Positions 24,505 to 36,161 of a stretch of DNA of 64,000 nucleotides are shown here, piece by piece. The DNA comes from Haematococcus lacustris (lineage: Eukaryota; Chlorophyta; Chlorophyceae; Chlamydomonadales; Haematococcaceae). The stretch covers positions 327,501 through 391,500 of the forward strand of contig JASKMD010000031.1 of NCBI GenBank assembly GCA_030144725.1. Reading direction: 5' to 3'. Within the stretch, counting starts at the first letter, position 1. The number at the start of each line of letters is the position of its first letter. A program made the position numbers and the translations under genes. The notes beneath the pieces are model-generated. The model worked only from the letters and a program-made list of their open reading frames with translations, had not been told where the DNA came from and ran no database searches.

Positions 24505-26559
24505 CTCAACAGTGGGTTGGCAGGGCAGGGCAGTGGCAGAAAGCAACCCTGTTACCACTGATTGCTGCACCACTGCTGCATCCCCTGCTGCGTCCCCTGC
24601 TGCTGCGTCCCCTGCTGCTGCTGTTGCTGCTGCTGCTGCTTCTGCTGCAGCGCACCAGTCAGGTTGCCCCGGCAGGTGGGTAAGCGCCAGGGCGTGCTGG
24701 ATGTGGGCGCCAGCAGACAGACGCTGCGCCAGGCGCCAGGGCAGGGGGGCGGCGGGGGCTGAGGGGTCTGCGGGCCAGCCAGGCAGCTGGGGTCAGGCAC
24801 AGCACATCTTGACAGGCATGCTTGACAAGACCTGCATGGCTGTTTCTGAGCCGGTGAAGGTCGATGCCACCTGCTCCAGCCTGACCACAGCGCCGCAGCC
24901 CTGGCCCACTGAGCCAATTCACCGACTCTAAAGAAGAACCAGGCAGTTGCCGGCCAGCAACACGGGCCCCTCCCCTCCTCAACGCTGGATGGCCCCTAGC
25001 CCTGGCCCTAGCCCCAGCCCGCGTGAGGTGCACCAGGGCCTCAGCTTACTGACTTGCCCTCCCCCTCCCCCTCCCCCCGACTGGCCCCCCTCCCACCCTC
25101 CCCTGCTCCCCTCCCCCCCCCACCCCTCTCCACCCTTCCCCTCCTTTGTTCAGTCAGAGCTTGTGACCTTACTCTCTGCCCCTCCCCCCCACCTGACCCT
25201 GCGCTGTCTGCTGCTCTGCCCCCCACGACACTGCCAGAGACTCACCAGCAGCAGCAGGCGCAGCACCCCCCTGGCCCTCCACCTCCCCCTGCCCGCCCAG
25301 CTGCCACACGCACACTGAGGCATCCCCGCCACAGCTGGCCAGCAGCAGGCCGCCACCCCTGCTGCCAGCACCCCTCCTGCTGCCAGCCACTAAGGTGCTG
25401 CTGCTGCCGCCATGTGCCGCGGGGCTGGGGTCAGGGGAGGGGGGCCGGTCAGGCAGGTGTCAGAGCAGTCTGGGGCTGCCGCACAGCTGGGCAATGCTGC
25501 CCATGCGATGTCAGTCACTGCCCCGGTGTGACCCTGCATGCAGCAGGTGTGATGTTGACATGAGGTTGCAAGGAAAGGACGACTTCAGCTGGGCAGCACA
25601 TGGCAGGCGTTGCAGGTGGAACATGTGAAGAGGGTCCAGCAGCTACGCCCCAGCACCAGGTATGCGCTAGTGCAGGGTGTGCTTAGCAGCGGTCCTACCA
25701 GCCTCGCCCTGCCTCCCCCTGCCTGCCTCCTGGCCCCTCCTGCCGGCCCCCAGCCCCCACCTGCCTGCCTACCTTCCTCCCACTAACTGCCTGCACCTAC
25801 ACCTCAAGGCACCTGGCCCTGCCTGGCCGCCACCCCTGCCCAGCCTCCCCCTGGCCCAACCGCCCCAACCCCTGTTCAGCCGCCCCCCCTCCCCCCCCTC
25901 CCCCTGCCCCCCCCCCACCTGGATGACTGCCACCTGGCTCCATGGCTGCTGCTGAGGGTGGGTGCTGGGCTGCGCAGCCTGCACCAGCTCACTGGCATGC
26001 ACCTGCCACACCCTCAGCGTGGCATCCTCCGACCCGGACACCAGCAGCTGGGCATGCGGTGAGGGGCCTGCAGCAGCCAGGGCTGCGTTCACCAGGCAGG
26101 CCAAGCTGTTTGTTTGACCACAGTTTATGGAAAAACACATTGCCAAGCACGCTAGGAACCATGCCATGCAGCTGTCTAGGTCTGTATGGCACAGCTGATG
26201 CGCAGCTGAGTCAGACGGGGCTTGGCTGCCTGTAGATGCTGCTTAGATGCGGAGCTGGGCAGTCACACCTAAGCAGGCTTGTGAGCATTACCTGCAGTGC
26301 CTGCTCTGCTGATCCACCTCACGCAATAGACGGTGCCTGTGTGACCCAGCATCGTCGCCAACACTTTCGCACTCTGCGGTGCATGGTCGGTGATTACCCA
26401 ACTGCATGTCGCTGGCGCCTGCTGCTGCTTTCGAACCTGGGGCTCGTACAGCGCCACCATGGTGTGCGCGCCGTACGCGACCAAGCCACTATTGCTCCAG
26501 TCAACGGCATTTACAACACGGTTCACGCCGACGGATACGATGTCCTGACGCACGTGCAT
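15965..26559 (-). CDS. ELP2: ELP2, WD40 scaffold subunit of Elongator
   Basis: ELP2 is the double WD40 propeller scaffold of Elongator, which modifies wobble uridines of tRNA in the cytosol. Exons read on the minus strand include 26559-26292 ([32 protein letters not shown]), 26067-25919 ([14 protein letters not shown]), 25533-25246 ([26 protein letters not shown]), about 24905-24090 in several exons ([48 protein letters not shown]), 23885-23751 (RIWAIQQ), 20231-20012 ([26 protein letters not shown]), 19785-19665, about 19480-19255 ([11 protein letters not shown]), 18707-18591 ([25 protein letters not shown]), about 18344-18060 ([12 protein letters not shown]), 17498-17401 ([10 protein letters not shown]), 16976-16794 ([15 protein letters not shown]) and 16612-15965 ([25 protein letters not shown]). 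These motifs and their order are diagnostic. A hAT transposon sits in the intron 23750-20232, and a GGGGGA array in that before 17498. A C-run near 24350 seems one base out of frame. Confidence 0.93.
17531..17993. repeat. (GGGGGA)n array, about 460 bases
   Basis: Near-pure GGGGGA units with occasional GGGGA or GGGGGGA variants. On the ELP2 coding (minus) strand it is a CCCCCT tract in the intron just upstream of the acceptor at 17498. Open frames through it are repeat artefacts. Confidence 0.95.
18721..18815. repeat. Poly-G rich tract
   Basis: Several G runs of 9-13 separated by GCAGCA-type units in an ELP2 intron. Confidence 0.8.
20902..23504 (-). CDS. hAT-family transposase, multi-exon
   Basis: Cut-and-paste transposase. 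Exon 1 (from about 23504) starts [16 protein letters not shown] and holds a BED-type zinc finger: CKRCPW, then H and a later C-rich end ([15 protein letters not shown]), then a basic linker ending near 23145. A short exon near 22930-22790 encodes [20 protein letters not shown]. The next, about 22560-22140, carries the DUF659-like core ([35 protein letters not shown]). The long last exon (about 22030-20902) ends with the hAT dimerisation signature, [20 protein letters not shown] followed by [20 protein letters not shown] did not fix every splice site; a frame change near 22140-22160 needs an intron or marks decay. Whether it is active is unknown, but the frames are long and the ends intact. Confidence 0.8.
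22588..22760. repeat. Imperfect (GATGCT)n / GGTGAT repeat
   Basis: GATGCTGATG-type imperfect units within the hAT element, apparently in an intron of its transposase gene. Confidence 0.7.
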
Positions 26560-27077
26560 CGTCGTTGTGTTCTCTCCCGCGATTGTGTTGGTGATTAGTG
26601 TAACTCTCTACGCCGCACTGTACCGCACCCCTTCCTGCTCTTATCCGCTTCACCCTGCAGGCTTCCCTCAGTCTGGACTCCTCCCCAATGAAGCAATGAA
26701 CGAATGTACCGGCTGACAACCATGTGTGTTCACATGATGTTCACCAAGGCAGCTGGCGATCCATTAGCGTGCTTCATGTTGATATGTGCAATGCAGATAC
26801 AGCTCACGGTGTGCAGTCCTGATACAGTGCAACATTGCAACAGGGGCTTGAAACATTTCAATAGTATTTGCGCCATGTTCAGCCTGTCTCCGCTGCGACA
26901 GCGCAGGTCGACATCGCAGTGATAACCAAAGCGCCAACGTATGGGAGGTAACAGCGGATACTGGGGGGAGGTGTGCGCTACCCCGTCGAGCCTGCACTAC
27001 GCGGACCCGGTGCGTTGCAATTTGCGAAATCCCTCGCTCGCCCAGCTGTCAGTCGCGGGCAGCGCGCCTTTCCCTCC
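26560..27077. promoter_or_regulatory. Shared upstream region of divergent ELP2 and PAN2
   Basis: About 0.5 kb separates the ELP2 start (minus, 26559) from the first PAN2 segment (plus). It is less GC-rich than the introns around it. No clear TATA box is picked out; a bidirectional promoter is inferred from layout only. Confidence 0.4.
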
Positions 27078-30000
27078 ATGCCTGTGCAGGTCACCGCAGT
27101 TGCGTTTGATGGCCTTCAGGAGCTTGTCTGGGCAGGTCAGCTTCCAGTGGCTAGAGCGGTTATGAAGGCCCCGGGAGGAAGCCAGCAATGATTGCTGCAA
27201 AGCCTGAATCAGCCCCTCCTCCACAACCACACCCCTGCCCTGCCCACCCCAGCCCTGCCCCCTGCCCCCTGCTCTGCCCTGGCAGGCACCGCCAGCGGTC
27301 GACTGCTGGTGCTGCACCCACTGGACCTGAGCCCAGCTGCCTTTTGGCCTGGTCACACCCACCCTGTGACCACTCTGCTGCCACTGCAGGGCAGGTGGGG
27401 CTGGGCAACCTCAGTGGGGGAGGGTGGGCAGGAGTGGGCAGGGGAAGGTGAAGGGCTGGGTGGCAGGCTATGCAGGGGCCAGGCACAGGGGAGAGGGCGG
27501 AGCTGGGCAGGGAGGGGCAGAGTCCGCGGGCAGCAGGGCCAGCCTCAGACAAGGTGTGGCCTCAGGGCACTGCTGCTCAGCCCACCAGCGACTACACACT
27601 GGCGGCAGCAGCAGCGGCAATGGCAGCAGCAGCAGCAGCAGCAGCAGTGGCAACAGCAGGGGCAGCACCAGCAGCAGCAGCAGCAGTGGTAACGGCAGGG
27701 GCAGGGGCAGCAGCGGCAACGGCTGGGGCTGGGGCTGGGGCTGGGGCTGGGGCTGGGGTTGGGGGGGGCGGGGACGGTGTCAAGGAGTCTAGCTTTTCCT
27801 GCCCACCTCCACCAGCTGCTGCTGCTGCTGCTGCTGCTGCTGCCCTCCAGTGAGCTGGGCGTGTCCATCAGCAGTGAGGCAGTGCTGCTGAGCAGCTGGG
27901 GGGGCGTGCGCCGAGCCAGCTACATCGCCCAGGTCAGGACTGCTCTGCCCTGTCTTCTCACTGCGACCCACCCGGACCTACCCCGACCCCCCCCTGACCT
28001 GCCCTGACCCCCCCCCACCCTGCTGGACCTCAGCCGCAGGGCCTCCTGCTGACCTGTGGCTGCCTGGAGCCCGGCCCCGGCCCCCCCTCCAGCCTGCTGC
28101 TGGGCACACTGTCCGGGGCGGTCCAGCGCGTGGACCTGGCCACTGGGAAGCTGCTGGGCCAGGTGGGGGGGGGCAGCAGCAGGAGGGCAGCAGGGAGCAA
28201 GGGGGGGGAGGGGGGGTGCCTGGCAGGGGGCAGCCGGACTGGGCTCTGAGCAGGCCAGGGTGGTTTAGTTAGTTGGTGAGAGTGATGGCCGGGATAGGTT
28301 GGCTTGACATCAAGGTACGCCTACCTACCTTCCCCTCACTCTTCGTCCCTCACATCTCACTCCCCCCCTGTTCCTCCTGCCATGTCTCTCTACACAGCCA
28401 AGCTACCAACCTCTTCTCACTCCTATTTGCTCCCGTCACACCATTGTGCTTGCGGCCCAGGCCTGTCGCTCCCCCTGGCCGCCTGCTGACCGCAGTATGA
28501 CCTGCTAGGGGGCTGTGTGGCCCCTGCCCCAGCCCCGGCCCCTGCCCCCCGCCCCTGCCCGCGCCCCCCCCCGGCAGCCCCCCCCCCCCCCTCACCCTCC
28601 AGCAGTTTTGGCCTGGCAGCAGGGGGCCCTGCGGAGGGGGTGGGGGGGCAGGAGGGCGGGGTGGTGGCGCTGGCGGGGCCAGTGGGGCGGGGCCAGCTGG
28701 TGCTGGGCATGGGGTCGGGCCGGATCGCCCTGGCTGACCCGCGCAAGGCCTTGAAGGTGAGGGGGGGCAGGGGCTGGCTGCAGGGGGGGGCTGGCGGGGG
28801 GCAGCAGCAGGGCAGGGGAGGGATAGCCTGGCGTGGCTCATCTCTGGGCGTGGGGCAGCAGGGCCAGGGGGGGTCAGGGGGGGGGAGGGGGGGGGAGGGG
28901 TCCGTGACAGCAGAGCAGGGCACCACCAGGGCCAGCAGCAGGCAAGGTGGGTGGGGGGGGTGAGGTGGGGGAGGGGGGGACAAAGGCCGCCACAGGCCGC
29001 GCCACAGGCCGCCACAGGGGCAGGGGGCGATGGCTGAGGGCGGCAGGGCGCCACAGCTGACCAGCAGGTGGCAGGGCCATGGTGGTGGTTTGATGTGTGG
29101 GGGGGGCGCAGGGTTGCCTGAACAGAGTGTAGTGTGAGGGGTGAGGTGGCGGGTGTGACCTGGCCTGCCATGTGTGAGATCAGGTGGAAAGCGGGGGCTG
29201 CGTCACGGCCTTCCCGGGCGGCCTGGCGGCCCTGGCTGGGCAGAGGGACACGGTGGCCTGCTGCGGCTACAGCCTGCGGGGGGGCCAGGCGGTGGAGGAG
29301 CCGCTGGTCAAGGTGAGGGTCAGGCTGTGTGTTGTGGGGGGGGTGGGGGGGGTAAAGAGGGGTTGTTTAGTTAGGTGGTGAGGCAGGGGGGGGGGGGCAA
29401 GGGGCAGGGGGGGAGCCCACCATTCCATGCCTCCATGTTCATCCTTCATTTGAGCACTGTGCACTCTTCAAGTGTCTGGCACTCCCTAACCGAATTCAAC
29501 CGACTTCATTATTTATTTTCACCACGTGGCGGCCACATTTCAGCATGCTGTACCTGTTTTGAGCCGTGTGGTTGCTTGCCACGGCTGTTGCTGCCCAGCT
29601 GCTGCTGTGGCGCCCCCCAGGTGTTTGACGTGCGTGTGGGGCTGCTGCGGCCGCTGGTGAACGTGCCGGTGACCGGCCCCCTGGGCAGTGGCTGCAGCAT
29701 GGCGCTGCACCCGCTGGTGCCCGGCCAGCTGCTGCTGGGCTGCACGCGGGGCGGCCTGGCCCTGCTGGACCTGTCCCTGGGCTCCACTCTGGCCTGCTGG
29801 CAGGTGGGGGCGAGGCGGGGGGAGGGAGGGAGGCAGAGGGTCAGGGTCGACACGCCTTTTCTGACCCTGAGCTCAGTGCTGATGAGTTTTGTAATAAAAT
29901 ATACGTATATGTATTAATTCTATACGCATGTTTCATGAAAACCTGTGTGCCATGTGGTGATGTAACGCGACACGGGCTCAGACGCTCCTAGAGCTGCTAT

Positions 30001-31072
30001 CAGCTCATAGCCCCCGCAACTGTTGATGCCCGCTGGCGGCCAAAGCATCCCTGCCACCCCTTTCCCCTCCATGGCCCTGCCCTAGTGCTTGTCTGCCCCA
30101 GTGCACGTCAGCCAGCCTGCCTGCCCTGCCTGCCCCATCCTGCCCAGCCCCTGCTCCAGCACATCCGGCCTGACGTCCCTCACCCGCCCAGCCTGACCTG
30201 AACCCGCTGGCCCCCCCGCCCGGCCTGCCCAGCCCCTCGCGCCGCTGCCGCCCGCCCTGCGCTGCTGCCCCCCCCCAGGTGCCAGGTCTGGGGGCCCAGC
30301 CGGTGTCAGCCGCCTGCGTCAGCCCCTCGGGTGTGGCCTGGGCGCTGGGGGACGCCTCCGGCCTGGTCAGGGTGTGGGCGGACTCTGGCTGCCCTGTGGT
30401 GCACAGCACGCCGCGCCCACTGGACCCCCCCACCAACGCAACGCAGGCAAGGGGGCAGGGGAGGATGGGGCGGGCAGGATAAAGATGGGCTATACACTAA
30501 AACTAAAATAATAGATTAACAAAGCTCAGGAAAATAAGAGAAACAACTAAGGATGCGGCAGCTTCACCAATCGTTTCCCATCTTGTGAGAGGGCAGGGAG
30601 TTGGTGTAGCAAGGAGGTAGGGGGAAGACTAGACCAAGACACAGGAGGCTGCAGCCCCGCCGACTGGCTCTGGGTGTCAGTCAGCCCCCTTACGCCTTTA
30701 AGCTGCTGCCCTCGCTCCCTCCTTGCCTCCCGCCCCCCTCCTCCCCTCGCCTGATTCCCTCGCCCCTGGTGGGTGGTGCTGCTGCCGGCCTCCCCCCTCC
30801 TCCCACCGCCTGACTCTTCCCCCCCGTGTGAGGTGCTGCTGCCTGGCTCACCTCGGGCTGCCGCCTGGCTGGCCTGGTGCAGCCGCCCCTGGTGGCGCTG
30901 GAGGAGGGCAGCGGGTTCGCCGCCACGCCGCAGTACCCCCGCAACCTGGAGCTGGGTAGGCGGCGGCAGGCAGGAGGCAGGGACGTGGAACACAGCAGCA
31001 GCAGGCAGCAGCAGCAGCAGCAACAGCAGGGTGCAGCAGCAGCAACAGCAGTGGAACCAGCAGGGGGCAGCA

Positions 31073-31111
<39 letters not shown>

Positions 31112-34100
31112 GGCGCCAAGGGCTCTATGGGGGGCCAGGGGCATCAGGGGCAGGGCTGCTGCAGCCTCCTAGACCCTGCCTACCTCCTCCTACCACCCCA
31201 GCCCTCCCCGCCCCTTCCTCTGGGCGGGGTGGGGCTGCGGCTGGCTTTTCCCGCCCCTCACACTACACTGCCCTCTGCCGCCACAACCCTTTGCCCACCA
31301 CGCCTCACGTCCCCCTCCCCCTCCTCCCCTCCCTATGCCGCTGCCCACCCACCCACGTTCACCTGCATCACCCGCCTGCCCTCTTGCTTGCCGTCACTCA
31401 CTGCCGTCAGGACCGTGGCTGCTGAGCGACGTGGACCCGAACCTCAGCCTGACAGTGGGCGCCGCCCCCAGGGTGGTGGACCCCAGCCTGATGGCACTGG
31501 ACGCTAAGCAGGTGCGCCGTTATAACAACCCTGAACAACCCTAGTCATTCCATTTTCAACTTTTCTTCTTCCGTAAACAACAAAGATAGGGAAAACATGT
31601 ACCTGTCAGCGTGTTCTGAACAGCTGGTCGCGCGATGTCAATGCCAAGCTGTCTTGGTGTCGTTATCGCGATATGTGTGACGTTCAGGCCGGCGGAGTGA
31701 GTCACATCGCCAACCCGCACCATGTGCGCGGCCGGCCTTGGGGCGAGGCTTCTGCGGCCTGCGCTGCCCTGCGCAACAAGCGCGTCGACATGAAGACCGT
31801 GGGGCCGCGCGACAAAGCTGAGCTCGCGGCGCTGAAGGGGCAGCTGGCCAAACAGAGAGCGGCGGCAGGTGCGCGGACTGCTGCCCTGTCGCTACGTAGG
31901 CAGACCCTGACGTGCAGTCGACGGAGGCGAGCAGCCGACGCGCGTTCCGGTGGCACATAATGTCGTTGTGCAGGTGGCGTGGTATTACCCGCTCGCTTCC
32001 ATCGTGTGCAGCCGAAAGTGCAGCTGGGCCTCAAATACGAGGAGTCGGACCTTAGTCGACTGAACCGAACGCGGTTCGCAGGCCTAGACAACGACCTGCC
32101 CAACAGCTTCGCGAATGCGCTATTGCAGGTCATACCCGACGCTGTGACCGGGTCCGGCTTGGTCCTGTCCGGGCTTGTCATACGCTTGCGCACAGTTTGA
32201 CATATGTCGAGTTCCACACGAGACGTTTCCCTTCTCCATGTCCTGCCTCAATTTCGGTCTGTCAGACGCAGGACACCTCGACCGCCCTTCCCTGCTCCTG
32301 CTCCAGACCCCTGCCTTCGGACCTTGCCTGACCAGCTGCCATCCCTCTCACCTTCTGTCCCTCACCTGCCCTCACCTGCCCTCACCTGCCTCACCTGCCC
32401 TCACCTGCCCTCAATCCAGGTATTGTACTTTGTGCCGGCGCTGCGTGCTGGGCTGCTTGCCTTGCACAAGCCTGACCCTGAGGCTGAGTGGTGCCTGAGC
32501 TGCGAGCTGGCGCTGCTGTTCCGCATGCTGCTGACTGGCCATGGCACCACATGCCAGGTGGGGGAAGGGGAGGGGCAGGAGGGGGGGGGGTGAGGGGGGG
32601 GGGGGGGGGGGACCGGAGAACTTCATGGTAGAGGTTGAAGGCAGGGGTAAGAGGTAGGGCGCAGGAAGTGGGTGTGAGGGGATGGGAGGGAGGAGGGAGG
32701 AGGGAGGAGGGAGGAGGGAGGGAGGGAGCAGTTTGTCTATCACGCAGTCATACGTAGTATCACGCTTGCCTGCCAGTCTCCTTACCGCTCCCTTACCTAC
32801 TCTCCCGCCTGGCCTGCGGTGCTGCCCTGTCCAGGCCTCCAACTTCCTGCGTGCGTTGCGGCAACACCGCGAGGCGTGTGCACTAGGCCTCATCGTTGCG
32901 GACGGCGCTGCACTGGGCCACACAGAGGCCAGCCAGGAGGTGACGTGCCGCCACTGCTGCCGCTGCTGCTGCCGCTGCTGCCGCTGCTGCTGCCGCTGCT
33001 GCCGCTGCTGCCGCTGCTGCCGCTGCTGCCGCTGCTGCTGCTGCTGCTGCTGCCGCTGCTGCTGCCGCTGCTGCTGCTGCTGCTGCCGCTGCTGCCGCTG
33101 CTGCCACCGCTGCCACCGCTGCCACCGCTGCCACCGCTGCCACCGCTGCCACCGCTGCCACCGCTGCCACCGCTGCCACCGCTGCCACCGCTGCCACCGC
33201 TGCCACCGCTGCTGCTGCCTCCACCGCTGCCACCGCTGCCACCGCTGCCACCGCTGCCACCGCTGCCACCGCTGCCACCGCTGCCACCGCTTGCCCACCG
33301 CTGCCACCGCTGCCACCGCTGCTGCCGCTGCTGCTGCCTCCACCGCTGCCACCGCTGCTGCTGCCTGCTTGGTTGCTGAGTTGCATCTGAGCCGTGGGTC
33401 TGAGCTCTAGGTACCGGGGGGGGGGGCTGGGCTGCGGCTGTGCTGACGGTGAGGCTGTGCTGGAGGGTGGCTGCAGGGCAGGCGGGAGTGGGCGCTGGGC
33501 CGACGTCTGGCTGCCTTGTCCCGCTTCCTGCTGGAGCATTTGAATAGGTGAGGGAGGAGGTCGGGGGTTCTAGTCTTGCTGCCTGCACCTGGGAGGGCCA
33601 CAGGGCAGTGACCAGCACTGGACCTGGCTGGTGAGAGGGGGAGCGGGGAGGAGGGAGGGGGGGGGGAGGAGGGGGGGGGGGCAAGGGTCAGGGCTAGAGG
33701 GAGACTGGGGGAGGCTAGGGGCAGAGGCTAGCCAGCAAGGGCAGTGGTGGGGGGCAAGCTAGGGCAGTGGTGTGAAGCCACAGGGTAGGGGGAGGGGGCA
33801 GGGCAGGGCGGGGCGGGGCGGGGGGAGAGGCAGGAAGGGAGCAAGGGGAGGGGAGAGGGGGGCAACCGCTGCGATGTGCATGCTTTTCCACTAGCTTGTC
33901 CAGTTCAATAACATCCCTGCCTTGAGCCCCTGCCTGCAGCCCTGCCTGCCTGCCTGCCTCCACTGCCTGCCTGCCCCCAGGGAGACGCACAGCCCCTCCC
34001 CCAGCTCCCCTTCCCCCTCCGCCCCGCCCTCCCCCCTCCTCCCCCCCTCTGCCCACACCTGCTGCCCCACTGCAGCCGGGGGGGGCGGGGAGCGGCCAGG

Positions 34101-36055
34101 CTAAGGTGCCGGCAGAGGGCGGCAAGGCGGGGCAGGAGGGCAACGCTGCTGTAGCTGGTGGGTGGGGGCAGGGGCAGGGGCAGGGGCAGGGGCAAGGGGC
34201 AGGGGCAGGATCAAAAGGTATGCCCCCCTTGCTTCTCCCCTCTCTTCCCTTCCCCTCCCCTCTGCCTCCTCTCCCTCTGCCTCCTCTCCCTCCCAGCCCC
34301 ACCCCCCACCTTGGCCGAAACTCCCCCCTGCGCCCAGCCCCCCTGTCCCCTACACAGATAAATGCCTAAGTTGAGCCACTTTGTTCCAGAAAACAGTGTA
34401 GTCTCACAACGGGGTGGCTGCTCGGCAAGCAACTCATACCCACGTGTAGAGCTTTGAGTCTACTACCCGTCAGTGCCCATGTTGTTTCATGAGTCAAAGT
34501 GGTTGGGCAGCTGCAGCCCGGAAAGTGGAGCCCACCCGAAAATATGGGTTTTCAAACTAAAGTAACCTAAGTTGAGTCAGCCCCGTCACAGCCAACTCTC
34601 ACAGACACTTACTACCCCCACTTCAGGCATGTCATTACTATGGGGTTGAGGCCCTGATGGCATCAAAAATCACATAAAAGCTCTGTTGTGAGTCGACATT
34701 TAAAGCATCACGATGTGCCCCCCCCCCTACACGCGAGCCCCTCCGCCATACTTAGCTGCCCTCATGAAACATGCTCTTCCAGCTCCTGCCTGTTGTAGCA
34801 TTGGTCCACTGCCCGGAAATACAACGGAGGTTGCTTCTCCATTGAGCAACTAACAGCTCCATCCATCATATCGTTGGTGACATTTAGGCAATTCCATGGT
34901 ACTAGAGTCACCATGCTCTTGCCAGCTTGGATGGAGGCTTTGGCAGATGCCAGCAGCTGCTCCTTGTTGGGGGGGTATAGGCAAACGCGTCTTGGCAAAC
35001 GCACGCTTCAATGGCTTCGTTTAGTACGGTATTATTTCAATATTAATTCATATTAGTAATTTCATTATTATTCCAATGGCTTCATTTGCTGCTCGGGCTT
35101 GCATTAGGGGAGAAGTGTGGCAGGCCCTTGCTCACACGGACCTCGCAGGCCCACTGCACTGCTCCAAGGAGGTCCAATCTGGTCACCCCCCTACCCTGCG
35201 CTTGGGCCCCCTTGACAATGCTGACCAGCTGCATCTCCTCTGCCTCAGTCAAAGCTGTCGGTCTTCCCCTTGTAGCAACCCTACCCCCCATGTTGATAAA
35301 GTCGCTGAGGGTGGAGCGGGGGACGCCATGCTGTTTAGCCAAAACACGCACAGAGGGGCGCGCAGCCCCCCTCTTGTACTTGAAGAGGGCCCGAGCAGCG
35401 GCTGCAAGCATGCTAGCCCTGTGGCGTGCCCCCTTAGAAGCTTTGCTGGACCCCCTAGCGCGTGTGGCAGAAGCGGTGATTGTCTGAGCAAGGGCCGGGG
35501 CCTGAGCTCTGCACGTAGAAAAGCCATTTTTTGCTACATGCGAAAATTCCCGCCCAACATGGCAAGCGCTACCGCCGGACAGCCGCACATTTGACACAGC
35601 GCACCGACTGCACCATCTTTGTTACCCGCCAAGGTATCTAGGAGCGTTGAGGAAGCTTCCCGAAACGCTCCTGGTAGTCGCGGCCGGGACTTAACTCCGG
35701 ATGATATGAAAACCGGCGGTCCCGGCAGTGTTGAGATCTCTCCTCCCACAACGCGCAAACATGACGCGGCCCGACAACCACCCTAGTAACCACTTAAGGA
35801 CGCGATGCGCGGAAAAAAAACGGGGGCTTTCGGTAAAGAATCAAGAGAACACGAGAAACGGGGTGGCTCAACTTAGGCATTTATCTGTGTAGGCCCCCCT
35901 CCCCCCCCTCCGGGTCACCTGTGTTGCAGCTGGTGTGGGGGGCTGGTGGCTGCAGGTCTGGTGGACCGGGTGTTCGGGCTGCACTGCCAGCAGCGGCTGG
36001 ACTGCACCACAGGCCGGCCTGACTCCAGGGCCAGGGACACGCGGCTGCTTGCAGG
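27078..36055 (+). CDS. PAN2: PAN2, deadenylase subunit (3' part lost at an assembly gap)
   Basis: PAN2 is the catalytic subunit of PAN2-PAN3, which trims mRNA poly(A) tails. Segments in order: 27090-27135 (VTAVAFDGLQELVWAG), 27286-27394 (SGRLLVLHPLDLSPAAFW), about 27850-27932 (GVRRASYIAQ), 28039-28161 (LLLGTLSGAVQRVDLATGK), about 28498-28756 (MGSGRIALADPRKALK), 29184-29310, 29620-29803 (VFDVRVGLLRPLVNVPVTG), 30279-30446 (VSPSGVAWALGDASGLVRVW), about 30866-30955, 31409-31511, about 31669-31870, about 31979-32128 (FAGLDNDLPNSFANALLQ), 32421-32557 (VLYFVPALRAGLLAL, EWCLSCELALLFRML), 32835-32938 (ASNFLRALRQHREACALGLI), about 33480-33546 (REWALGRRLAALSRFLLEHL) and about 35957-36055 (VDRVFGLHCQQRLDC). 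The propeller, linker and the start of the UCH-like domain are present. The UCH end and the DEDD exonuclease domain would lie beyond, but the gap at 36162 and retroelements follow. The start may be ATG 27078 or an earlier exon. Confidence 0.88.
27600..27775. repeat. (GCA)n and (GGGGCT)n arrays
   Basis: GGCAGCAGCA repeats followed by GGGGCTGGGGCT units, then CTG repeats at about 27815-27842. They lie between PAN2 exons, probably intronic; a coding Ala/Gly-rich linker is possible because a frame stays open. Confidence 0.75.
32949..33364. repeat. GCTGCC(ACC/GCT) minisatellite, about 0.4 kb
   Basis: Units of GCTGCCACC (9 bases) and GCTGCC/GCT. It follows a GTGACG donor-like site after the PAN2 segment ending HTEASQE, so it is probably intronic. 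It is free of stops in several frames, which gives long spurious Cys/Arg, Leu/Pro and Ala/Val frames. Confidence 0.85.
34353..35889 (-). mobile_element. TA-flanked DNA transposon (Tc1/mariner-pogo-like) in a PAN2 intron
   Basis: A 1537-base element with 27-base perfect terminal inverted repeats beginning CACAGATAAATGCCTAAG at 34353-34379 and 35863-35889. It is flanked by TA on both sides (34351-34352, 35890-35891), the target duplication of Tc1/mariner-class elements. Its base composition is clearly less GC-rich than the surrounding PAN2 intron. Only a helix-turn-helix frame is found inside and no DDE/D catalytic region, so it looks non-autonomous. Confidence 0.85.
35082..35597 (-). CDS. Psq/CENP-B-type helix-turn-helix protein of the TA-flanked transposon
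   Basis: A 171-residue frame starting MSNVRLSGGSACHVGREFSH. Residues about 65-110 form a helix-turn-helix: SVRVLAKQHGVPRSTLSDFI, then GRPTALTEAEEMQLVSIVKG. That order (HTH, GRP linker, LTEAEE helix) is typical of the N-terminal DNA-binding part of pogo/Tigger-like transposases. The frame ends after VSKGLPHFSPNASPSSK with no DDE domain. It is either a truncated transposase or a protein that only binds the element ends. The span fits well inside the inverted repeats. Confidence 0.7.
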   Translation of the reverse strand: MSNVRLSGGSACHVGREFSHVAKNGFSTCRAQAPALAQTITASATRARGSSKASKGARHRASMLAAAARALFKYKRGAARPSVRVLAKQHGVPRSTLSDFINMGGRVATRGRPTALTEAEEMQLVSIVKGAQAQGRGVTRLDLLGAVQWACEVRVSKGLPHFSPNASPSSK

Positions 36056-36161
36056 TCAGCAGGGGGGCGCGGGCAGCAGGGGGGGGGGCATCCGGGGCAT
36101 CAGGGAGGGGGGGCAGCAGATAGGGGTCCCATCAGCAGGGGGGGAGGGGGGGATGGGGGGG

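Noticed and set aside
32411..33684. Long Gln/Arg/Trp, Cys/Arg, Leu/Pro and Ala-rich frames
   Set aside because: All come from the GCTGCC minisatellite; the real PAN2 exon ends at a donor just before it.
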